Source: Notospermus geniculatus (Eukaryota > Nemertea > Pilidiophora > Heteronemertea > Lineidae). From it: a DNA stretch of 64,000 bases. The stretch is taken from positions 1 to 64,000 of the forward strand of contig NMRB01002697.1 in the NCBI GenBank assembly GCA_002633025.1. The letters are read 5' to 3'. A program made the translations under genes and the position numbers. The notes beneath the pieces were generated by a model. It searched no databases, had not been told where the DNA came from, and saw only the letters and a program-made list of their open reading frames with translations. Shown here piece by piece: positions 34,883 to 46,153 of the stretch. The first letter of the stretch is position 1. Each line of letters opens with the position of its first letter.

Positions 34883-35973
34883 TATGTAAGTGTCGACAGA
34901 TGAAAAAAGTGTCAGCAAATGATGACTCTTGTGGGGTGTTGCTACAACGTACTGCTGAATAGACTAGGCCTACTACAGTGAATGATTTCGACCTTTTCAC
35001 GCAGTAAAGTCTAGCGTACATCAAACTTGCGACTGGAGACAACTAGTCACCACTGAGCTACTGGCGACTGGGAGGATCTAGCTGGAACTAACTGGAGGCG
35101 ACTGATCAGTCGCCAGAAACGGTCGATGTACGCACCGCTGCGACTCGCTTTTCCAGTCACCGCGAGTTCAACGGCATTTGAAAAACGCTTCACTACACTC
35201 CGGGATAACCTGACGTGAGCAGCCGCAAATCACTCAAAACCGCACTAGAATAGGCTACATGTTGTCTATGAAACCAAATGTGGTCATCGCGATGGGCATT
35301 CTCAGTTCCTTAGAATATAATGTTCCTTGGAACTGTAAGCCTACACTGTTAGAAATTATTAATTTTACAATAGTAATTTTGCAGTAATTTTACAGAAATT
35401 GCCTGCAGCAGAGTCCCCAGCACTTTCTGTAAATTTACATACGGTGTGATTCATGTTTCCTGTATTGGTTGGACTCCATTGGACATCCCATTATGATGCC
35501 TTCTGAGAGCAGTATGAAAATATAATTTGGTCACCCTCCAGTCAAGTCTCTGTTAAAATTTATTTAAGCCTGTAATTTTACAGATCCAGTAGTCTTGAAC
35601 GTTAGTTGTGGTGTTGATATTTTTGGTGACTGGGAGGGAATGTGGATGGTAGTCAGCTGCCTTGCATTCAGAGAAACGTCAGGATTTCAAGATGGCGATT
35701 TAGTATCGATGGCAGTGTTAAAATTTTCGTCCAATTATCAAAAAAATTCAACGCTGTCGTGGAGTATGGTCCAACGCGGCTTAGAGTGCAATGCAAGGTG
35801 AGATTCTGACGTGATAGATATCAGCAGAAATATATAACGACATTATATATTTCTGATATCAGCTACATATGTACCTCAGAGTAAGATAAGCAAATGTGGC
35901 TGGAAGGGTGCTGCCTAAAGAGATGGTTTCTCTTTAAAAATGCGAAAAATACTTCTACACGTTATTCATTACA
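34883..35973. other. No gene recognised
   Basis: Intergenic DNA between the PAN relic and gene B. Several TTTTACAG/CTGTAAAA strings near 35370-35590 hint at another decayed inverted-repeat element, but its ends are not clear. Confidence 0.5.
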
Positions 35974-37022
35974 TTATGCGCTATATTTGACGACTGTTGC
36001 TGTAGGAGGACGATCATTTTCTATCCTTCTGGGCCAATAAATCAGCTCCCCGTGATCTGTGGCAAAGAAGCCATTAAAGCTACGAGCAAGTAAAAGAAGA
36101 GTTACAGTACCAAACGACCTTCGTTGATATCTTTTCAATGTCCAATCAGCATGCCAGGTATTTATTTTATAAACTTTATTAAGGGTGGAAACCATTCCTG
36201 TTATATCTGCTAACATCGCATTGGAATCGTACTCAATCAATACAACCACGTCGCTAGACAGGAAAACAGCTTGCGTCAATTCACTTTCGCACCAAACGTG
36301 TTTGAAGACCGTTATATTCTTTACATCATACATTTTTCGTTTGTCTCTCAGAGTGATTGTAAATGGCTGGAATTGAAATGTGTACAGATTCAATTTTTGG
36401 TCACACTGAACATCAAACAGGAAGATAATGTTATTGTAATAACCAAAGTCATTTTTTCTATAAACGCGCTCGTAACCTAAATTTTTTACAAACTCCAGCC
36501 TAAAAGAAACCCTCTGTCTTTTATCTTGAACCAATGTAAGTCGGAAATCAATGTCATGTTCCTTCGTTCATTGCTCTGTTTGAAGTACAGTACTTCGACG
36601 AAGGCGTTGTCACTGCATGTGGTCATTCTAAGCTCCTTGAACTTTCCTCTGTGATTCCTTAACCTCTGTTTAATATCTGAGTATGGAACGAATAATTCTC
36701 GTACAGAGTAGCCATCTAGATCGAATACAAACGCTTTATTTTTCAAGCCTAATTTTGTCGCCGGTTGAACTTTTCCCTGTTTGTTTCCAAAGCTAATGAC
36801 GTCATTCCCAATTTCACCTATCACCTGAAGAGCAGTGGGTATTCGAAAATGACTCTTCAATGTAAATTCCAGCCGCCATTTGTCGAAAAAATATACATAG
36901 ACATTCTGTGGTGAGGTCAGCACAAGAGTTGAAATGTCCGCCATCATTATGACAGCTTGGAACCTTTGATGGTAGTATATACTAGAATACGACTTCGGAA
37001 ACTCTCCCACTATATTGATATC
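35974..37022 (-). pseudogene. Gene B, exon 2: same conserved domain, one frameshift
   Basis: Begins after a CAG acceptor (GATATCAATATAGTGGGAGAG) in phase 0 and reads DINIVGEFPKSYSSIYYHQ. The frame holds through LISDLHWFKIKDRGF, then shifts: the run of four A (36502-36505) is five A in gene A at the same place. After one frame change the protein continues FRLEFVKNLGYERVYRKNDF to a stop at 35974. Exon length 1049 is one base short of a whole number of codons. Without the missing base the product truncates roughly midway. The lesion is in a homopolymer, so a sequencing error is as likely as true pseudogenisation. Confidence 0.7.
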
Positions 37023-37316
37023 CTGCCCAGTGGATACGAAATATGAATCAAGTAGGAATTGGGTTTGATGGAAACAGATGCGACATACCCCTACTTCGAC
37101 AAATTTCGCAAAGAGAGCCTAGTCGGTTACTTATTCGTTCTCGGGAACATCGAAATCGAACCGCGATTTTGACCTCGCTATTAATGCATTCATCGAGCAG
37201 AAACCTCTGAAACCACGATAACACAACACACGGGGCTTTTTGATGTACGTGCAGTCTGTCAGTCAGTAGACTGAGTCTGCTGTGCACACAAGATTAGTAT
37301 TTACTTGATGCACAGC

Positions 37317-37346
37317 ACTGGATGCACAGCGGCTGTGCATCCAGTG
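37317..37346. repeat. Near-perfect short palindrome in the gene B intron
   Basis: CACTGGATGCACAGC followed directly by its near-complement GGCTGTGCATCCAGTG. No known function. Confidence 0.7.
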
Positions 37347-37377
37347 GCTTTATTTTTCAGCTGCTGTGCAAATAAAC

Positions 37378-37537
37378 CAGGTGTAATATTTTTCAGTGTG
37401 GCCATTTTTCTGTGTGACTCCCATTGTTTGGAACACACTGGGAAACAGACTCACTGTTCCTCTGTGTGCACCTTATTCAGGCAGTCTATTTTAAAGTCCC
37501 ATTGACTCACGGGGCACACGGAAAAACGTTACGCCGG
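37378..37537. mobile_element. 160-bp GTGTAAYRTTTTTCAG MITE in the gene B intron
   Basis: Ends CCAGGTGTAATATTTTTCAG and GAAAAACGTTACGCCGG. Inserted about 22 bases past the exon 1 donor. Sister of the element at 33804-34626. Confidence 0.75.
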
Positions 37538-37559
37538 TCGTATTAGAAACAACATTCAC

Positions 37560-37811
37560 CTTCTTAGACCACAGTGTGACCAAATCTCCGGTTTTCGTCG
37601 CGCTGCAATTTCGTACTTGTCTTGCAATACGGCAGCTACCTACGAAAATGACCGGCCGATACGAAAACATTCGACAATTATTGCTGGTGTAAAAGCAAAA
37701 TTGACTACACTCTAGGGATGACTTGACTTGAGCAGCCACATATCCGTAATCAAGGCATTCCGAATCGTACTTCGTAAGTATGAAAATAAGTGGTATCATT
37801 ATGGTCCGCAT
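37560..37811 (-). CDS. Gene B, exon 1: leader plus PAN/apple-like module (84 aa)
   Basis: Starts MRTIMIPLIFILTKYDSEC, with a hydrophobic run (IMIPLIFIL) as a possible short signal peptide. PAN-like cysteines lie in VKSSLECSQFC, NNCRMFSYRP and SCRIARQVRNC. It ends TLWSKK with AAG then GTGAATG, a good donor in phase 0; 252 bases is a whole number of codons. It splices to 37022 over an intron of 537 bases. This exon is intact although its partner exon 2 is frameshifted. Confidence 0.65.
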
Positions 37812-39504
37812 TCAAATGTATCCCGTATGTTTTTTGTAGCTGTCGTCACGAACTGGCACACTTGCAATTGGTGTCGCCATATCAGCTGAGGTTTGGTCTG
37901 CTTTACACCGCCTTACGCAAAAATAAACAGGCACAGTATGGTCAGTCCGCACCGCTGATGATTAAATCACTATCAGGAGTAAGCCTTGCCATCGGCAAAA
38001 GAGAAAAAATCAAATGAGATAGAGGACCATTGTTACATTATTACATGTATTTAATAATTTTTCGATATTGATCTTTATTCATCAATATTATCACATGAAT
38101 AGCCATGTCTGTCAAGGCAAACATAAATGTGTTACCTGCTTTTCAAGAGAGGCCTGACATTTGGCTTGATAATATACCAACACGTAATGAATAATGAACA
38201 AAGCCTAGATTTTAAAAAGGTATGACGATTCAAAATTCCAGGTATTCTCGATACCGAGATTTCCATTTCTGATATCAGTTGGGGGTGTCCATGATGATTT
38301 AGAAGTTCCACATGACTGAGCCCCAAATTTGAGCCCCACCTAACGCATTTGATGCATATGTAGAGTCATGGACTTTAGTTTATCTACACCTGATACGTTT
38401 AATATTTCAAATACTACTGGGCGAATTTTAAAACACGCTTTGTTCCACATGAAAATATATATCTTGTCAGTCATATTTCTGCATCAAAATTTTGGAAATC
38501 TGAAAATATCGTAATGATGTAATACCTCATCAGAAAAAAAACACTAGAAATCAAACTTTTTATTATATAATATTTTTGTGATTTTTGTTGCAGTTGTGAC
38601 ACGGTGGAACTTTCTAGGGATTTTGGGCTTTGTTTCATCAAAATATGTTGAGTGGTTGCTGAGATATTTGAGATTATCAAAATTTCGATACTTTTGAGAT
38701 TTTCGTGTAAATTGTGGTGCCATTAGATAAAGCTAACCTCAGAATATGGATTTATAAAATTTTGGAACTTTTTGCCTTAACTGGGCAGAAATATTGCATA
38801 TTTCTCAAAGTATCAAAATGTTGATATTTTGAAAAACATGCTTAAGGCGGGGGCTACCTATAGCTGAGCTCATTCCCTAGTGGCAATCCACGGAACTTTC
38901 CTTTGTGCGCTGGTTAAACGACCAGTCATTCACATTTAGATTAAATCCGATCACCCTGATATACTGTTTTCGAAAACCAATCTTCAGTGTACGTGCCGAC
39001 CCTAAATCTTTTGTCTTTTGTTCAGCTCTGTCGCTGGTGCTTTGGTCACAAATGGCCGAACAGTGTTTACTCAAAGAGCGGGAATAGACCAAAGCCCTGC
39101 TGTGGGAGGATGTCTGTCGCTGACGTCAAAGACGCATAAAAAAGGTCGATTCATGCCATGCCATTCATTACAGCTAGCAGCACACGTCACCACTTCCGTT
39201 GCTCGTACAGGCAATTTTCGTGGTCGGCAATTTTTGTGGTGGTTGCCTGTTTACAGCATACGTCACCACTCAGTGGTCACATGTGCTGCTGATGACACAC
39301 ATATCACCGCAACTGGCAACTAAGAGCGATTCTCGTGGTGAGAAATCAAACCGGTTTGATTCTCGGCAACTTGTGGCAACTCGAGGTCTCCACAGAATTT
39401 CCGTAGTGAGTGGTTGTTGCCGGCCACAGCACACTTGGCCATTTTCGTGGCGACGACGAAAACTGCCTGTGTGAGCAACAAAGTGGTGACGGGTGCTGCA
39501 GGAG
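37812..39504. other. Intergenic repeats between genes B and C
   Basis: Includes a dispersed AT-rich repeat (about 38385-38720) that reappears in inverse orientation at about 52150-52460 and in part at 31060-31150. Shared text includes TTTATCTACACCTGATAC and GTGGTTGCTGAGATATTTGA. No exon supported. Confidence 0.55.
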
Positions 39505-40542
39505 TTACGAGTATCGGACGACCCTGGCTTCAGGACGATTATAGTTTTCTATCTTCCTGGGCCAATAAATCAGCTCTCCATGATCAGTGGCAAAGACGAC
39601 ATGATGGTAATTAGAAGCATGTAAGAGAAGTGTAAGCGTATTTTCTGACCATCGTTTATTTTTTTTCAACTTCCAATCGCCACGCCAGGAATTCATCTTG
39701 AAAACTTTGTAATGGGCGGAAACAACACCAGTTATGTCTGATAACAGCGCACTAGAATCATACTCAATCAATACTACTACATCGCTGGAAAGAAATACTG
39801 CCTGGCTGCTTTCTTTTCCGCACCTAACGTTTTTGAAGACGGTTACATTAGTTACGTCATACATTTTCCGTTTGTCTCTCAGAGTACTTGTAAAAGGTTG
39901 GAATTCAAATGTATATAGATTCGTTTTGAAATTACATTGAATGTCCAACATGAAGATCATATTATTGTAATAACCAAATTCGTTTTTTCTATAAACGCGT
40001 GTATAACTTAAATCTTTTACATACGCTAGCATAAAAACAAACCCTCTATTTTTTATCCTGAACCAGTGTAAATCGGAAATCAACACTCCTGCTCCGTTCT
40101 TCTTGAAATACAAAACTTCTACAAAGGCGTTGTCGCTGCAAGTGGTCAACCTAAAAGTCTTCAACTTTCCTCCGCGATTCCTTAATCTCCTTTTGATATC
40201 TGAGTACGGAATGAGTAATTCTCGTATAGAATAGCCATGTAGATCGAATACAAATGCTTTGTTTTTCTTGTTCCAGTTTGGAGCGAGTTGAAATTTTCCG
40301 ATTTCGTTTCCAAGGCTAATGACATCATTTCCAATTTCACCAGTGATATAAATAGCACTAGGTATACGAAAGTGTTCCGTAAGCTTGAATTCAAGCCTCC
40401 ACTTGTCGAAAAAGTATACATAAATATTTCGTGGTGGAGACAGGCCGGATGAAAGATCCGACAGCATAATGACAGCTCGACATTTCTGATGGTAGTATAT
40501 AGTAGAAAACGACTTAGGAAACTCTCCCACTATATCAATGTT
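39505..40542 (-). CDS. Gene C, exon 2: conserved domain of unknown function (345 aa)
   Basis: Intact open frame after a TAG acceptor, beginning NIDIVGEFPKSF and ending at TAA. It is the best reference copy of the family. Rough residue positions within the exon: RNIYVYFFD 38-46, TGEIGND 67-73, RELLIPYSDIKRRLR 107-121, LTTCSDNAFVEV 132-143, LHWF 158-161, RKNEFGYYNN 185-194, DIQC 200-203, NLYTFEFQPF 208-217, YDVTNVTVF 228-236, RCGKE 240-244, AVFLSSDVVVL 248-258, GELIYWPRK 322-330. Three cysteines (in LTTC, DIQC, RCG) are kept in A, B and C. No membrane segment or GPI signal is evident, so secretion is likely if the leader works. Total with exon 1 is 424 residues. Confidence 0.75.
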   Translation of the reverse strand, partial: NIDIVGEFPKSFSTIYYHQKCRAVIMLSDLSSGLSPPRNIYVYFFDKWRLEFKLTEHFRIPSAIYITGEIGNDVISLGNEIGKFQLAPNWNKKNKAFVFDLHGYSIRELLIPYSDIKRRLRNRGGKLKTFRLTTCSDNAFVEVLYFKKNGAGVLISDLHWFRIKNRGFVFMLAYVKDLSYTRVYRKNEFGYYNNMIFMLDIQCNFKTNLYTFEFQPFTSTLRDKRKMYDVTNVTVFKNVRCGKESSQAVFLSSDVVVLIEYDSSALLSDITGVVSAHYKVFKMNSWRGDWKLKKNKRWSENTLTLLLHASNYHHVVFATDHGELIYWPRKIENYNRPEARVVRYS

Positions 40543-42001
40543 CTACTCCGTGTACACGACAGATTTGAATTCGATTGTAAGAATTAATGTAAAAGAAAAA
40601 CAGATATGAAAGGGGCTGGAAACTTAAGACAGGGTCTGTCAAAATATGCCAATTTTGGAAACTACAATGTACTTAACCGATTTTCCTGAAACTTGCAAGT
40701 TTAAGAGGGTTGACCATATCATTGGAAAATATGAAGAAACAAAAGCAACAGACTGACCCTGACCTGATGAACTAAGACAACGCAATTTTTCAGACCCCCA
40801 GAAACCACACAATAAAAAACATCCTATGGGCCTGTAACTTCACATGTTGACATGTATACTCCTAGGTCAAATGACCTATGAATGATACCAAGTTTCGGTC
40901 CGATTCGATTCTTCGCTTGGCAACTAGGTGGCCATAACTGAAAACACAAAAAGTGCAATAACTCTGAACTACTGACTGGATCATCTCCAAATTCTTATCA
41001 TAGGTACATCAAATAAGGATACATGACATATCTAACGGGGTTTTGATTGGACCTACTATTTAATGTCAAAAGGGTCAAAATTCAAAATATTGCCATTTGG
41101 AGGCACGTTTCGTGGCTACATGTATATGAACTAGAGTATTCTAACTTGGTGTGATTATGCACCTAGGTCCCTTCTATGTGATCAGCATTTTTCGGCACGT
41201 TTTACCTCTAACATGGGGAAGAAAAAGGCATGTTGTAACTTGGTCGTTGGAAGAATATAACTTCTATATGTTGCCAAATTTTAGCTCTATTGCACTTCAA
41301 ATATGGCTGCCAGTCGTACATCTTGAAAATGTACCTTTGCGCATATCTGATGAACAATACCTCAAAGAAAGTTGTAACCTGGTATGAGGTTTCCGTGGAA
41401 CATACTGACTTGTTCGTTCATCTGGTACATTCACCCTGGTGAGCACATGGTCCATGAACCATTTCATATACAATGTAGTTTTCGCAACCATCGGTTAGTC
41501 CTTGGAGGAATTATACTGACAGTATAATTCCTCCAAGGTTAGCCCAACGACTACGTTTAGGCCTATCTATTGTTCGAGTATACACACACAATAGAAAATC
41601 TAATCAAAATGTAGTCGTAGGTGTATCTGGGCGATTACGAAAACTTTCTATTGTTCCGACCAAAATAACTGTGCCAGCTGAGCATTGTCCGTCCGCATGC
41701 TCCTGGGATTCACCTCGAGAACAAATTTTGAGAAGAAGAACGACCTCACGGCGTTGTCATTCTCGGAATCCGGTTAGGAAAATGGTGTATTCGAAGATTT
41801 TTCCTCAGGCGAGATCACAACTATCCGAACAGGAGCACGACACCTTTTTTGATTATCAAGTTCACAAAGAGAGAACCCCCGGCAAATTTCGTTCACAGGA
41901 ACATCAGACCGCGAGGATTCTTCCAGCAACTACATGTATGATCGAGCAGAAACCTCTGAAACCACGATGGCATTGTTTTGTATGTTTGAAACACGATTAA
42001 C
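40543..42001 (-). other. Intron of gene C
   Basis: Bounded by GT (complement, 42001-42000) and AG (40544-40543). Holds a dispersed repeat at 40850-41010 and the TA-flanked element at 41478-41648. Its first ~70 bases resemble the same stretch in genes A and B (GGTTTCAGAGGTTTCTGCTC). Confidence 0.6.
41478..41648. mobile_element. Degenerate GTTTTCGCAA-type TA-flanked element with an inserted perfect hairpin
   Basis: Left end GTTTTCGCAACCATCGGTTAG and right end GGGCGATTACGAAAACTTTC, TA flanks, related to 11584-11701 and 62632-62745. Near its left end is an extra perfect hairpin (41500-41538, CCTTGGAGGAATTATACT and complement). Confidence 0.65.
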
Positions 42002-42238
42002 CTTCTTTGACCATAGTGCGGCCCGAACTCTGGTTCTCGACTTGTTGCAATTTCCCATATGACTTGCAATACGGCAGTTACTTTTAAAAACGTACGGTCG
42101 ATACGAGAAGAGTCTACAATTATCAATGTTCACGCAAAGTAGACTGCACTCGAGGGATGATTTGACTTTATCAGCCACATGTGCATAATCAAAACATCCA
42201 GAATTGTACACGGTTAACATGAAAATAAGTGGGATCAT
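42002..42238 (-). CDS. Gene C, exon 1: leader plus PAN/apple-like module (79 aa)
   Basis: Starts MIPLIFMLTVYNSGCFDY. Six cysteines at residues 15, 31, 35, 41, 55 and 64 (VKSSLECSLLC, DNCRLFSYRP, SNCRIASHMGNC), an arrangement typical of PAN/apple modules. Ends ALWSKK with AAG then GTTAAT as donor, phase 0. Splices to exon 2 at 40542. The start methionine could lie in an earlier exon, since the hydrophobic leader is short. Confidence 0.68.
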
Positions 42239-43213
42239 TGTGGTTCACAAAAAACAAATATATTGTTGCGAATAAGGTCCAGATGCATAAGAATTTAGTA
42301 ATTCTACGGAGGTAGCTTCATGTCTCATAATGGTCAAAATATTTTGTCTTCTGCAAAATGTAGTTCTATTGATATCAGCGCCTTAAGTCCTGCTACTTAA
42401 GCGAGCAGCACACCAGGCGATATCGCAAGTGATCTGATCGCAAAGTGTGATGCCTGCCAAGTGTGCATTGGATAGCGATGCGTGGAATCTTCTCACCAGC
42501 GATGATCGACAAATACCAAACAATACCAATACTGTCCCAAAAAGGCAAAACCTAGTAACTCACTTTTTGCTACTTTTGAGAAAAACAAGAAAATGTGAAA
42601 GTGCAAAGGATTGAAGCTGGTACTACCAGCTCATAGTAACTATTGAGTTACTAAGTTTTGCCTTTGTAGGACTTGCACTGGGTGGAAAGTTACTTGGTTT
42701 TGCCATGAGAAAAAAACACACACATGGAATATTTCACCAAATCTAATGCACTTAACATGAAGCCCACAACCTAGTAACTCAATTTTGTACTACATGTAGG
42801 TTCTGCATAGCAATATTGCCTAGTCTGTGGTGGCTTGCGCGAGAAGATCGGTGGCGAGTACACCGCTTGCGATATCGCCTGGTGTGCTGCTGGCTGTAGT
42901 GTCGTCCACATCCACTGAAATTCTGTTCAAATCTGCTTCACAGCCTGTAACAGTTTTGTGTAAGTGTACAAAGCTAAGCGATTCAATCGATATCAGTAGT
43001 ATCATCAGAAATAGAAAAACCTATTGAGATTTTTCCGACCATTGTTTACATCATATTCAATGAGCAATATCGATCGTTATACGCAGTGATTTGTCATCAG
43101 CGAATTTTCGCAACGGCTCGGTTAGGCCAACGAAGTTCATCTATTCGGGTATACCCAGACAATGGGTGAGAAATCCTAACCAAATAAAGGTGCTGTCTTC
43201 GCGAACTGACCAG
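42239..43213. other. No gene recognised
   Basis: Upstream flank of gene C. Contains AACCTAGTAACTCA-type strings repeated near 42550 and 42770, and GCGATATCGC(A/C) strings near 42417 and 42870. No exon supported and no clear promoter motif. Confidence 0.5.
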
Positions 43214-43340
43214 GGCCGACCGCACAGAAAATCCGATAGTGCTACCGGCGCCTATCGGCAGTTAGTTATAACGCATTTTCCCATTAACTAAACCGCCGAT
43301 AGGCACCGAAAGCACTATCGGACTTTCTGTGCGGTCGGCC
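43214..43340. mobile_element. 127-bp GGCCGACCGCACAGAAA MITE with CAG target duplication
   Basis: Arms GGCCGACCGCACAGAAAATC and complement; CAG at 43211-43213 and 43341-43343. Inner text GTGCTACCGGCGCCTATCGG links it to 16557-16656 and, more loosely, 29954-30079. It lies just upstream of the MADF gene. Confidence 0.87.
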
Positions 43341-43399
43341 CAGGTCATTACAGTTCCCGGAGTGCTACAGTACACATCTCGACGAATTTCGAGAACTAC

Positions 43400-43729
43400 A
43401 TGTACATGTATCAAGAACTGTACGATGCCACGAAAAGCCGGGGCTTCCAGGAAGGGCAAAAGACGCGGCAAAGGCACCAAGCGCGGCTGAGAGGAAGGAG
43501 AGGACAGCCCAATGGGACCAACACATCCACCAGAAGAAATCCCTCCAGAAGATGGGGCCGATCAAGATTTTCCCCCGACAGAGGAGGAGCGCCCGCAAGA
43601 GGGGGAAAACCAGCCCGCCCGAGGTCCTGCAAGGGACCGACGGGGAAGCTACGCCATCCCCGGGATCCCAGGGGTCCAAGACAAAGAAGGCGAGGATCCT
43701 TTCAAACCTATGACGAACAAAAAGAGAAG
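43400..43729 (+). CDS. MADF-domain protein, exon 1 (Arg/Pro-rich, start uncertain)
   Basis: GC-rich, unlike its surroundings. The frame that splices correctly ends FQTYDEQKEK, with AAG then GTAACT as donor at 43729/43730 in phase 0. DEQKEK is the usual lead-in to a MADF helix 1. The upstream part in this frame is Arg-rich, while another frame of the same DNA reads as a more natural acidic, Pro-rich segment (from 43512, PPEEIPPEDGADQDFPP) and yet that frame has a stop at 43488 and cannot splice in phase. A base error or real frameshift in this GC-rich exon is likely. The start codon is uncertain. Confidence 0.45.
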
Positions 43730-43834
43730 GTAACTGCTATATTTATATGTGATATTCCTTTGCAAAATTACGATATATCAGAGTAATTATTATAGTTATT
43801 TTGTATGGTGTGCAAGGTTAATTTTGTATTCTAG

Positions 43835-44364
43835 GTGGCCCTCTTTCTAGAACAACACGACTTCATCTACAACAAGAGGCGACCGGACCACAGTTTTGCC
43901 GACAAGAAGAACACGGCGTGGGAGGGCCTGGCCAAGAAGATGGGCAAGGAGGTCAAGGCCCTGACCACCTTCTTCGAAAGCATCAGGACACAGATCGGCA
44001 AGCTGAGGCGGACAAAGAGTGGCCAGGCAAGCAAGAAGTTCACTGAGAGGCAACGGTGGATCTGCACATCGGCCAGGTCACGAAGAGGAAGGTACAGAAC
44101 CTCAAGGCTGCTACAACTCTGCCAGACCTTGGAGATCCTGAGGACAAGGACCAGGACGTGGACCAGCAGGAACTGACTGTGAGCACGCCACCTCTCACCA
44201 CCATCCCAAGTTCCACCATCACCACGGCCAGCACCTCCAGAGGTGGCAAAGGAAAGGGGAGGAGGGCCAGCCATGGAGCAACAAGAAGACTTTGTCGTGG
44301 AGACGGCCAGCTCGAAGGAGAGGCAGGAAAAGCTACTTCAGATCCTCCAGACCCCCCCCCCCCT
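43835..44364 (+). CDS. MADF-domain protein, exon 2 (Myb/SANT-like DNA-binding), partial
   Basis: Begins after TTTTGTATTCTAG at 43834 (intron 43730-43834, 105 bases). VALFLEQHDFIYNKRRPDHS, then TAWEGLAKKMG and FFESIRTQIGKLRR match the MADF fold: three helices with conserved Trp/Leu, used to bind DNA in Adf-1-type transcription factors and in helper proteins of some transposons. After FTERQRW the reading appears to shift (about 44055) to a frame giving DLHIGQVTKRKVQNLKAA, and later sequence from 44243 (EQQEDFVVETASSKERQEKL) is again in the first frame. Two compensating errors or decay are possible. The exon runs into a C run and the assembly gap. Confidence 0.6.
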
Positions 44365-44910
44365 NNNNNNNNNNNNNNNNNNNNNNNNNNNNNNNNNNNN
44401 NNNNNNNNNNNNNNNNNNNNNNNNNNNNNNNNNNNNNNNNNNNNNNNNNNNNNNNNNNNNNNNNNNNNNNNNNNNNNNNNNNNNNNNNNNNNNNNNNNNN
44501 NNNNNNNNNNNNNNNNNNNNNNNNNNNNNNNNNNNNNNNNNNNNNNNNNNNNNNNNNNNNNNNNNNNNNNNNNNNNNNNNNNNNNNNNNNNNNNNNNNNN
44601 NNNNNNNNNNNNNNNNNNNNNNNNNNNNNNNNNNNNNNNNNNNNNNNNNNNNNNNNNNNNNNNNNNNNNNNNNNNNNNNNNNNNNNNNNNNNNNNNNNNN
44701 NNNNNNNNNNNNNNNNNNNNNNNNNNNNNNNNNNNNNNNNNNNNNNNNNNNNNNNNNNNNNNNNNNNNNNNNNNNNNNNNNNNNNNNNNNNNNNNNNNNN
44801 NNNNNNNNNNNNNNNNNNNNNNNNNNNNNNNNNNNNNNNNNNNNNNNNNNNNNNNNNNNNNNNNNNNNNNNNNNNNNNNNNNNNNNNNNNNNNNNNNNNN
44901 NNNNNNNNNN
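44365..44910. other. Assembly gap (Ns)
   Basis: 546 undetermined bases following a run of C. The rest of the MADF gene is presumably here or beyond. No exon is recognisable just after the gap. Confidence 0.99.
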
Positions 44911-45990
44911 TATCGTGAGTGAGTTGCATCGGACCGGGAACCAGTCTAACGATCACGGGTGCTGCCACCTGCACGAAGGAATAAAACTAGTTTGCCGACC
45001 ATATTTGTAAACAAACCAGCTTGTTTACAACTTCGGCGTCTAACTCCTTTAAACTCCTTTAAATTGTTAACACTATGTAGGGGCCTATCACGGAATGCAA
45101 AGCAACAATCCTTTGATTTGTGCCCCTGAGGCTGTATAGTATGAACAATGCGGTTCAGATCAGACGTGATGGACACTCTCGAAAACACTTCGGTAACTCT
45201 GGTGTCATTTCAATAGCTCCAGAAGCACCAGTTGTAACGAATGTACTTTCATGTAATGTACGTACTGTACATGTACATCAGCTGTGGAATTCCTAGGAAT
45301 GAGAGAATTCTGTATACGTCAGAACGTAGAGCCTTCACCCTCACTGAGTTCCTTACTGTTGGTCAAAATAAGAAGAACATCGATGACAATTAGGCCTATT
45401 CAACATCAGCCAATCAGAGCGTCGACATGATCCACGTGACGTGTTTGTGTTCAACTGCTAAGACGCCAGATTGCCGGAAAAAATGGAAAGCCTCGTTTCA
45501 GATACCATTTCAATACGACAAGGCTAAAGCATAGCCAAGAAGAATGTTCTCCATGAGGCTCCCTATAACATTTCTGTGTGTACACATATATGTACATGTA
45601 TATACATGAACGTGCTTTTTGTACTTCCCTGTCGCCACTGGCACCGCTTCCTCCCCGACCTCCTGTCCCTTCAATAGGTAATGAGACGGGTAGCAATGTC
45701 AGTTTCAGTCTCAGATCCGTCGAAAAAAAATTCTTAACTTTCTGTGGCTGGTCTTTGTGTCCAACATTGCAACTAATCGTGCGAATTTCGGTCATAATCA
45801 TGCAAATGATGATTGCAGTGAAATTGGCGCGAAGAGTCGCAGTGTTGTCGCACTGCAGTTGAGCCATGATGTTTTCCAGGAGCCTTAAACGATATTTCCT
45901 TGTGTCCAACCCCCGCTTCATAGACCCTAATATATGTACGAACACCGGCCTTGACGAGTAGAGGCCTACATGTAGATGACGAAGTATCAG
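44911..45990. other. No gene recognised
   Basis: Open frames on both strands up to 186 codons lack recognisable domains. Several ACATGTA strings occur (for example 45260-45280). Confidence 0.5.
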
Positions 45991-46153
45991 GGCCCGGTTG
46001 CACAAAAGCATACTAGGCGTAGTATCATTCTAGGCGTAGTATCATTCTATCTCCTAGTTGGCTTCTAACTTTGTATGCGTTTGTATACAAAGTTAGAAGC
46101 CAACTAGGAGATAGAATGATACTACGCCTAGTATGCTTTTGTGCAACCGGCCC
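45991..46153. mobile_element. GGCCCGGTTGCACAAAA hairpin MITE, CAG/CTG flanks
   Basis: Arms GGCCCGGTTGCACAAAAGCA and complement, nearly fully paired to a short centre, with a duplicated CTAGGCGTAGTATCATT in the left arm. The termini match the 1943-2077 family. Flanks CAG and CTG. Confidence 0.8.

Noticed and set aside
45451-46011. 186-codon minus-strand open frame
   Set aside because: No domain or signal; it runs into the left end of a MITE and is Tyr/Thr-rich low-complexity in part.
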